From NCBI RefSeq assembly GCF_000247695.1, contig NW_004624734.1:31069857-31133856 (forward strand): a stretch of DNA of 64,000 nt, given 5' to 3'. The translations under genes and the position numbers were made by a program. This document shows, piece by piece, positions 57,386-64,000 of this stretch. The stretch comes from Heterocephalus glaber. Its lineage: Eukaryota > Chordata > Mammalia > Rodentia > Bathyergidae. Below the pieces are notes generated by a model that ran no database searches, was not told the DNA's origin, and worked only from the letters and a program-made list of their open reading frames with translations. How positions within the stretch are numbered: position 1 is the stretch's first letter; every line of letters begins with the position of its first letter.

Positions 57386-57959
57386 AGAACACTCCAAGAA
57401 AAGAAGGAGAAAGACAAGGTTTGTTTTTTTTTCAAATCTACAGAGGTTGCTTCTGCTCTGCAGCTCACAAAAGTGAAGAGCTGAAGGCATCCCAGATAGC
57501 ATTGAACTCTAGGTTACACATTCAGTTTGGAAATGGTTTGCTCTGTACCAACAGAGACGCCATGGCAGCTATGCCCAAGACCAGCTTAACAACAAGAGGA
57601 ACACTGTCTGCAAACGTCAGGTTGAAGAGCCTTCCAAGCCCCATCTAGCCCAAACCACAGAGATGGTTCTCAGCTTCAGAAGAGCTCCTGAAGGATTTCT
57701 GTCTAGAAATTACTGGGCTCTTGGGCTCTGTAACACATTGCAAGACACCACAGGGCCATGGCTAAAGAGCATCTTCAACCAATGGTGCTGTCTCATTTTC
57801 CTCTGTTTGGGGACTGTGTATTTGTGATTGTTTTTAAAATCAGGCAATGAGGTCTATAAGATAGGGCTTTAGTAGAGTGACTATGCTCTCATACAAGAGA
57901 TGACTCTGGGTCCACAGACACTGAGGACAATGCAGTTCTCCAGTCTGTCCTCCCATCTG

Positions 57960-58115
57960 CTCATGGACTTGGTACCCATTGAGTGAGCACCAACAGTGAG
58001 CCAGCCCTGCCCAGGCTTAGGAAGCAACACACAGCCAGAGCAGTCCCTGCCCTCCATTAGCTCACCCTCTAGGGTGGACACACAAAGCAAGCAGATGCCG
58101 TGCAGCATGTAAGCA
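57960..58115 (+). repeat. Possible LINE-2 fragment
   Basis: 'attgagtgagcaccaacagt', 'gagcagtccctgccctccat' and 'tagctcaccctctagggtgg' recall the common 'tgagcacctac..ctgccctcatggagcttac' block of old repeats. Confidence 0.4.
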
Positions 58116-58232
58116 GGAAACCACAGAGGTACTAAGAGAGAATGTGATCCTAGGGACTCTTTGACATAACAAAGCCACACAGTTTGATAGAAATTTCCAT
58201 GTGGATGGAAATGGTCTATATCCACTCTGTCC

Positions 58233-58363
58233 CATATGGTAGCCACAGACCACATTAAGCACTGAAATATACCAAATGCAACAGAGGAATCAAACATTTA
58301 GTTGTGTTTAATTTCAGTTAATTTTAATTTAAATAGCCACATATGGCTAGTGGCTACCATATG
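58233..58363. repeat. hAT-like nonautonomous element with inverted ends
   Basis: A perfect 14-bp inverted pair, catatggtagccac (58233-58246) and gtggctaccatatg (58350-58363), brackets an AT-rich centre. The text 'gccacatatggctagtggct' is that of a common hAT-Charlie-type mammalian element. Confidence 0.65.
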
Positions 58364-59684
58364 TAAAACCCCATCTGTAAAGTATACAAACCAAGAGGGG
58401 AGAGATGGGGTGGTTCTCAACTGAACTTTCCAGGCTGACTGATTGGACTAAAGGAAAAAAGAGGCAGATCCTGAGAATAATCTCTGCATCTTGGAACCAC
58501 ACAGTAAATCAGTTCCCTACTTATAAGTCAACAGCCAGGATATCCTGGAATTTGTCATAGTCCAAATGAAGTCATTAGGGTGGCTCTTTCTTCGCTTTTT
58601 GCAGGGGACTAGACATACAGGCTAGAAGTTCTCAGCACGAGGCTGTGGCTGTGGTCAGTTCTTTCACCACACATACAAAACTCGAAGAATTAGAGTCACA
58701 CTGCTGAGACATAAACCCCTGGGGCCAGGAGTTCATTGCTGTGGCCTCAAGAACAATCATGATTGGCAGAAATTTTTGGTGTTGGGCAGAGGCAAGCAAT
58801 CTGCCCCATAAGTCAATGCTGAGCCATTTCCCAAACTGCATCTTCATAGAAATTCCCACATAGATTCCCTTCCTCTTCCTAAAAGACAATAAAAGCAAAA
58901 TAACAATGTTAAAGACTGTCTAATATGGAAACCAGACAAAAGGGACCAGGACCATTGTGTGTCTACAGTTGTCTCTCCCACCCCTTCTCCCTGGGGAGAC
59001 GACTCCAAACATTTTGTGTTGTGCTCACACTGGTGAAATAGGACAGACACTTGATTGCATATAAACAAGTTATCTTTCTTATTGGAAAAGTAAGCTACTG
59101 ACTGGGGTCTGCCTGTGCCATGGGAGAGATCAGGGTAAACAAAATCAAGGATAGACCAATAATGCCTTCCATCTGAAATACACACACACTGTTCCTGCCC
59201 TTCAGCCTCTAGCAGAGTAGAAGCCAAACCCTGCCACAGCTCTTGCCCAGGGAGACCACCCCAGTACCACAAGTTGTATTAGGCTTGATGAGCTGTCAAG
59301 TTTCCATGACAATGAGAAACAGAGGAACAACAGAGCCAGACTAAACTCCATCTGGGAGGAGATGTTCAATTCTTTCTAATAAAGAGCTGTTCTAACTTTA
59401 CTTCCACCTGCTAGCACCATGCTGATTTTAACTAGTACCTAAAACTCTACACAAGTGTGTTTCTGCTAAAATCCATAGCTTGCTATTTCTCCCAGGTATA
59501 GACGAAGAGACAACAGCCATGCAAAACAACCCAGTCAACATCTGGAAGAGAGAACTTCACAATAAGAACTCTTTACAATATCATACTCAAAAGTCACAGG
59601 CCCAACTCAAACAAATTTGTAGATTTTCATTAAAAAACGCACAGGTAACACAGCTTTAAGTAGTCACTCAACATTTTTGTTTCA

Positions 59685-59935
59685 AGTATCTATTGCTCCA
59701 AAGCAAGGCACTCCTAAGCTTACTGGCTTTGAATGGCAATTTGTGATTCCTCATAATTCTGTGGGCTGGTGAGGCTCAGCTGGGAGGCTCTTCTGCTCCC
59801 CTCGGTGGTGGCTGGGTTAACCCATTTGCCTGCATTCAGCTGGGAGCTTGGCTGGTGCTGGGACATCCACTATGGCTTCACTGTCCGTGTTTCATTTGGG
59901 GTGGCCAGGATGGCTGAGGGCCCACTGGGCCTCTG
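59685..59935 (-). mobile_element. MLT1-type LTR fragment, antisense
   Basis: 'gtatctattgctccaaagca', 'ttctgtgggctggtgaggct', 'cagctgggaggctcttctgc' and 'gcctgcattcagctgggagc' are the antisense of an MLT1 LTR. Confidence 0.7.
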
Positions 59936-59989
59936 TCTCCAGTAGGCTCTCCTCTCTTTTCCACAATGACTTCATTTGCTTCTCTCCAC

Positions 59990-60305
59990 TCCCCCACCAC
60001 CTTCTCCCCGCTATTCCCCTAAATGTTTTGCCACCTGACTTTCTTCCCTATCCAAGTTCAAATTCCACACTGCCACGGACTGCGGTTATCATCCTAAAAG
60101 CAAATGCTTTCCTATTTAAACACCACCATTAGCTTCCTTGTTGTGTTCATATTTCCATCAAAACCCTCAACATACATGATCATGTATCTGTTTTCATGTC
60201 TACAAAAGACTGTGTCCTACTTCCTTTTATATACATAGAGCTTAACACAGTTAACAACCCAAAGCAGTTGTACAGCACAAACCTGAAAAATGGCTGAATG
60301 TATAT
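59990..60305 (+). repeat. LINE-2 3' fragment
   Basis: 'aaagcaaatgctttcctatt', 'agactgtgtcctacttcctt' and 'tagagcttaacacagttaac' fit a diverged L2 3' end that closes with 'aatggctgaatg'. Confidence 0.45.
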
Positions 60306-61294
60306 CAAAGCATACCTAACACATACCATGGATGAGCAGATCCTTTTCTACCACTTACTGTGAAAGGAGATGGTCTTTATCCAACCATCAACAAAAGCTC
60401 AACGTTCTCAAATGTACAGTGTGACAGAATTTGTTTGCACCTTTCTCTTCCTTTACAGAACGTCTGTTAGATAAGGAAAATCACGCATCAAACACAGTGT
60501 TTTTCCCTTGAATTAAAGGAAAAGAACAACTACCAAAAAAACCAAAAAAACGCAAGTCATTGAAAAGACAGAGCTGGTATGGCTGAGACAGAATCCACCC
60601 ACCCAGGCTGGTTGTAACAGGTGATGGTGGAATTTGTTCTCAGTGAGCCTGGCTTTAGCTGCTTCACATAGCACTACAGGAAGCTTTACCACCCTGGCAG
60701 ATGAGGCATCTCACCCAGTGGGCAGTATCTGAGACAGCTCAGGTCTCTAGCCTGAAACGAGCGTGTCAAGGTGCAAAACTCTGACAATTAAACAGCCAAT
60801 GTGATTAGCACTCTGCCTCCCCCAGCAGCTACCAAATGCAGGTACTTGAGAACAGCAGCCAGGTGATGAAAGGGAGTCACGTATAAGTCAGTTTTTTGAC
60901 ATCCTGAATTCATTTTCCCCACAGATTCATTACTATAAATAACAGTGCACTTTTTACACCTGCAAATGCCCAACCTGCAAAGGCCTACTTGGAAGGAAAG
61001 CAAAGTAAACAATTCCCTGCCCATTTACCTGCTGGGTGAGGAAGAGGCACCATAGAATCATAGCCCTGTTTAGCTGCTCCCTCCTGCCCAGAACATTGCA
61101 TGTGCTGGCTGCTCTCCTGAAATACACTTCCAGCTCACAGACTCCTATGTCAAGCCTATGCTTCTGGGGGCATCTGACTATCCAAGTAAGTTGGGGACCC
61201 TGTGGTGAGCCCACATTACACCTTCTTACTTTCTACTGAGGCCCAGGCCACAGTCATGACTAGGTGAGCAATTGATTAGTTAGACATCTCCTTC

Positions 61295-61435
61295 CCATCC
61301 TCCCCACTAGGCTGAAAGCTCCCTGTGAGCAGGACACAAGATCTGGGTGTGACACCACTGGACACTTGGTGCCCAGCAGGAGCCTTGCCTAATGAGTATC
61401 TTCATAAACACTCTGGCTGGGATGAATGAGGAGGA
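61295..61435 (+). repeat. LINE-2 3' end
   Basis: 'ctaggctgaaagctccctgt' with 'gagcaggacacaagatctgg' and a later 'ttggtgcccagcaggagcct' match the L2 terminal pattern. Confidence 0.5.
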
Positions 61436-62542
61436 AACCACCCAAGGCTTGGCAAGGTCAAGCCACTTCAAGGTAGAGTATTCTAGGCATGACATTAGAG
61501 GCCCAGATTCTTCCTACCACACTTTTGCCTCCCTCAGTGTGGCCCAGAGGGTGGCTAAGGGCCAGGGCACTTTGCTCTTAGCTTTAGGAACAGTTGTTGG
61601 GGCCCCTGACAGTGTCCCCTCAGGTGACCAGCAGAAGAGAAGGGCTCCAGAAGCCAAGAGAGCTTCCCTAAGACAGGGGTTGTTTTCTCAAAGTCTAGCT
61701 CAAGTTTGCCTTTCTGGAAGGCAGATCACCTATTAAAAGGGGAAAATGCCCCTTCTGGACCCAATACTTAGAACAAAAGGTGGAGCACAGCATTCCAGAC
61801 ATCTGGCTGCAGCTCAGCCACCGGCACAAGATTGTCCACCTCTTGCCACTAGCTTTACTTCACCACTGTCTACAACGCCAGACCTCAGCCCTTCTCTCCT
61901 AGGCCACATCTTTGGGACCAAAGAGCAGTTTTACATGAAAATATCACTTACCCACCCACTGTCGAATCCATCATCCCCACTGAAAATCCACATCCCCACT
62001 AGGGCCAGCTCTCATTCACCCTTCCCTGACCCCATGGCCACTGCATTTACACAGGTGCAGAGGAGGCCTCAGTCAGCGGCTTCAGAGTGGGACTCAGAGA
62101 TGGAGGAGGGGAGATAAGGGAGGTCAAAGGGAAGGGGGCCTGGCAGCCCCGTGTCTGCTCTTGCTCTGCACACCTCCACTGTGGCCTGACAGCAGCATGC
62201 CCCGATTAAAGGGCTTTTCACACTGCTGAGGGAAAGCAGACACCCCTTCCAGCTGTAGGGCAGCTGGAACTACTTCTGTTGTTTTAGCCAGGAGAGGCCT
62301 GACCTTCCTCACCCCATCACCTCCCTCCCCAGGGGAGGAATTTAGTGGTCACTTCACCCACCCAGCCAGCTTCCCTCCAACATTGAGCCTCCCACAGCAT
62401 GGGAATGACTGGTCAAAGCCCAGAGGTGAAGGTTGTCTTTCACCAGGTGCCACAGTGGGGAAGATGAGGGGTCCAGTGGGTTTGAGAAAGCAGCTGAGAC
62501 CCTAAGTCTGAAGAGACCCCATGCTTTAATTTACACTGACCA

Positions 62543-62651
62543 GGGCCAGGGATTCAGCTCAGTGATGCCGTGCCTGCCTTGTAAGCACAATGTCCTGAGT
62601 TTGATCCCTGGCACCGAAATAGAAAAAGAAAAGAAAAGAAAAACACAAAGG
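62543..62651 (+). mobile_element. ID SINE
   Basis: 'gggccagggattcagctcag', 'ccttgtaagcacaatgtcct' and 'gagtttgatccctggcaccg', then an AAAAG-rich tail. Perfect 15-bp duplication aatttacactgacca (62528-62542 and 62652-62666). Confidence 0.95.
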
Positions 62652-62749
62652 AATTTACACTGACCATGTCTCCACCTTCAAACTCAACTCCATGCCAGTC
62701 TTCTAGAAAGGTGGGTGCACATAAAGTGTGGGTCAGAGCCCAGGGAAAC

Positions 62750-63045
62750 AAAAATGAAGCATTCTTCTAAGTGAAAGAAGCCAGACTCAGAAAACTATAC
62801 AGTAAATGATTCCATTTCTATGACATTCTGGAAAAGACCAAACTAAACAGACAGAAATCAGATCAGTGATCACCAGGGACTGAAAGTGAAGAAGGCATGA
62901 GAAAATGTTTGGAGGTGATGGAAATACTCTATATCTTGATTGTGGTAGTGGTTGTACAACTCTATAAATTTGTTAAAATTCATAAAAGTGCATATCTAAA
63001 ATGGGAAACAGTACGATATCTAAATTATATCTCCATAAACAGAAA
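62750..63045 (+). mobile_element. Ancient L1 3' end (L1M)
   Basis: 'gtgaaagaagccagactcag', 'aatgattccatttctatgac', 'ttgattgtggtagtggttgt' and 'acaactctataaatttgtta' mark an old L1 3' terminus, plus strand. Confidence 0.8.
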
Positions 63046-63449
63046 AGAGAAAAACAAAACATAAAACTGAAAAAGAATAACAATAATTCCAAAGAATGTT
63101 TGCTTTGAAGGGCCCATCAGACTCCCCAAAGGCATTCAGAGGGGTTTCAGGAGATCTTTTCCTCTACCGCCTTCAATTACACAACCTCATTCTAGGTGCA
63201 TTGAGGGTTATGAAAATAAACAAAAACTCAGCCCCACCCCCAAAAGCTGATCTAGTTGCAAAGACTGACATGGGTACAGCTAACACCATGGGGACTGCAC
63301 TTTTGAAACCAACAACCAGGAAGCAAAGCCTAAGTCTCAAACAGGCGAAAGGACAGAAGATGTGAAAATGGGATGCTAAAAAGTCTGAGAGGTAAGATGT
63401 CCACAATGAACTCTTCCAAAGAACGAGAGCAGAGGGGAGGGGCAGGGAG

Positions 63450-63550
63450 GAAAAGAGGCATCTGATTACCAAAGAACTGTTGAGCACCTATTATGCCCCA
63501 GGGTTGTGCAGAGTGCTGGGGACATGGTGGTTGACCATGTTCTGAGGGTC
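63450..63550 (+). repeat. Possible old LINE/MIR scrap
   Basis: 'ttgagcacctattatgcccc' and 'agagtgctggggacatggtg' resemble the 'gagcacctactatgtgcc..gctggggatac' block found in many ancient repeats. Confidence 0.4.
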
Positions 63551-63624
63551 AGAGCAAGGGGTTAATTTCAAGTAGAAAGATCCAGGAGTATTTCTCAGGG
63601 AAGGAGCCATAAACTGGGCCATGA

Positions 63625-63820
63625 CCCAGAAGGAAGCTCCCCCACCGCCATCCCAAGCTCCTAGGGCAGAGAAGGTGAGCCAGTCCCAGCACCCAGAAGG
63701 AAGGTCCCCTGCCACTATCTCAAGCTCCTAGGGCAGAGAAGATGGGCCGGTCCCAGAACCCAGAAGGAAGCTCCCCCGCTGCCATCCCAAGCTCCTAGGG
63801 CACAGAAGCTGAGCCGCACA
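63625..63820 (+). repeat. 67-bp tandem repeat, about three copies
   Basis: Units begin 'cccagaaggaagctcccc' at 63625, 63692 and 63759, each 67 bp. The first two share most positions, including 'aagctcctagggcagagaag'. The third decays after about 55 bp. GC-rich. It may be the monomer array of an L1 5' UTR, since an open frame follows immediately. Confidence 0.85.
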
Positions 63821-63852
63821 GGCACCAGAAGCACCCGCCCCCATGGAAATGA

Positions 63853-64000
63853 GAAGACACATTAAACAAGCCTCAAAAACAGACTTCTGGATTGCCTACA
63901 GCAATCCCAAAGGGAAATGAGATGGAACAATCTGATACTCAACCACCTGGACTCTCTGAACTGGCAACAAAAGAGGAACTGGGAAAAATGAAATCAGAAA
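63853..64000 (+). CDS. Possible L1 ORF1 5' end, cut by the window edge
   Basis: An uninterrupted plus-strand frame runs from just after a TGA at 63850 to the edge. A Met at 63922 is followed by EQSDTQPPGLSELATKEEL and GKMKSE, a polar, Lys/Glu-rich stretch like the coiled-coil N-terminus of L1 ORF1 proteins. In another frame an ATG at 63849 gives MRRHIKQASKTDFW before a stop, so a one-base frameshift may separate the true start from the rest. Placed right after a 67-bp tandem array, this looks like an L1 5' UTR plus ORF1 start. It could instead be chance or another repeat, since fewer than 50 codons are visible and I did not recognise a specific family. Confidence 0.35.

Larger units (their letters stand above)
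1..64000 (-). other. SMOC1: SMOC1 gene body, partial (exons 2-9 and introns)
   Basis: The whole window is the interior of SMOC1 on the minus strand. SMOC1 is a secreted, glycosylated matricellular protein of the SPARC/BM-40 family. It is found in basement membranes, modulates BMP signalling, and is needed for eye and limb development (family knowledge). Eight exons in the correct order and phase give Kazal, thyroglobulin-1, linker, thyroglobulin-1. The paralogue SMOC2 is excluded because exon 9 reads YVMPSCESDARAK and exon 2 reads FLISDRDPQCN, as I recall for SMOC1. Exon 1 (signal peptide, about 33 codons) is not found up to 64000. The calcium-binding C-terminal exons lie left of position 1. 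No promoter or CpG island is visible, consistent with an interior segment. Residue numbers used elsewhere assume a 33-codon exon 1 as in human. Confidence 0.96.
53820..64000 (-). other. SMOC1: SMOC1 intron 1, 3' part (at least 10.2 kb)
   Basis: This is intronic sequence between exon 2 and an exon 1 that is not in the window. It holds MaLR/MLT1 LTRs, MIR and L2 fragments, an hAT-like relic, an ID SINE, an L1 3' end and, at the edge, a tandem repeat with a possible L1 start. Unrecognised stretches include 55470-57080, 57430-57960, 58370-59680, 60310-61290 and 61440-62520. No CpG island or signal-peptide exon is seen. Confidence 0.9.

Noticed and set aside
53820..64000. Search for SMOC1 exon 1 and promoter
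   Set aside because: No leucine-rich signal-peptide exon with a matching phase-0 donor and no CpG island is present, so exon 1 is outside the window.
1..64000. CRISPR arrays, operons, phage or plasmid genes
   Set aside because: No regularly spaced repeat-spacer pattern, no compact genes and no ribosome-binding sites. The DNA is plainly a mammalian intron-rich locus.

Overview
The window is mammalian nuclear DNA. It is intron-rich and CpG-poor, packed with interspersed repeats, and has no compact or operon-like genes. The tRNA-Ala-like ID SINEs (core 'gatttagctcagtggtt', B box 'gttcgatccctggtacc'), two B1-type SINEs and rodent-style MaLR LTRs point to a rodent. The particular ID sequence looks most like a hystricognath such as an African mole-rat, but that species-level guess comes from memory and is weak.

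The whole window lies inside one gene on the minus strand, SMOC1 (SPARC-related modular calcium-binding protein 1), a secreted matricellular BMP/TGF-beta-pathway modulator. Eight consecutive coding exons (2 to 9) can be placed to the base with GT-AG junctions, and every phase joins correctly. In transcription order they are 53654-53819, 52522-52634, 34051-34150, 31914-31961, 18395-18451, 15979-16059, 728-920 and 112-194. They total 841 bp, about 280 codons of a roughly 434-residue protein. They encode the Kazal/follistatin-like domain (exon 2), thyroglobulin type-1 domain 1 (exons 3-4), the SMOC-specific linker (exons 5-7) and thyroglobulin type-1 domain 2 (exons 8-9). Exon 1 (signal peptide) must lie beyond 64000. 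The extracellular calcium-binding domain exons lie beyond position 1. No second protein-coding gene is supported.

The introns hold the rest. Old layers are MIR and L2 fragments, ancient L1M remnants on both strands, MaLR/MLT1 LTRs and several DNA-transposon relics. The DNA relics include a fold-back mariner with transposase remnants on both arms and a palindromic MITE flanked by TA. A younger layer is a set of ID SINE insertions with intact 14-17 bp target-site duplications, including one tandem ID pair inside a MIR. (CA)n/(GT)n microsatellites occur in introns 1, 3, 5 and 7.

The most notable unexplained items are a CpG-retaining segment in intron 7 (about 10880-11060) with a perfect 16-bp palindrome next to an ACGTCA motif, a 96-bp retro-inserted sequence of unknown source in an old L1, and a 67-bp tandem repeat leading into an open frame at the right edge that may be the 5' end of an L1. 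I found no exotic or undescribed molecular system.
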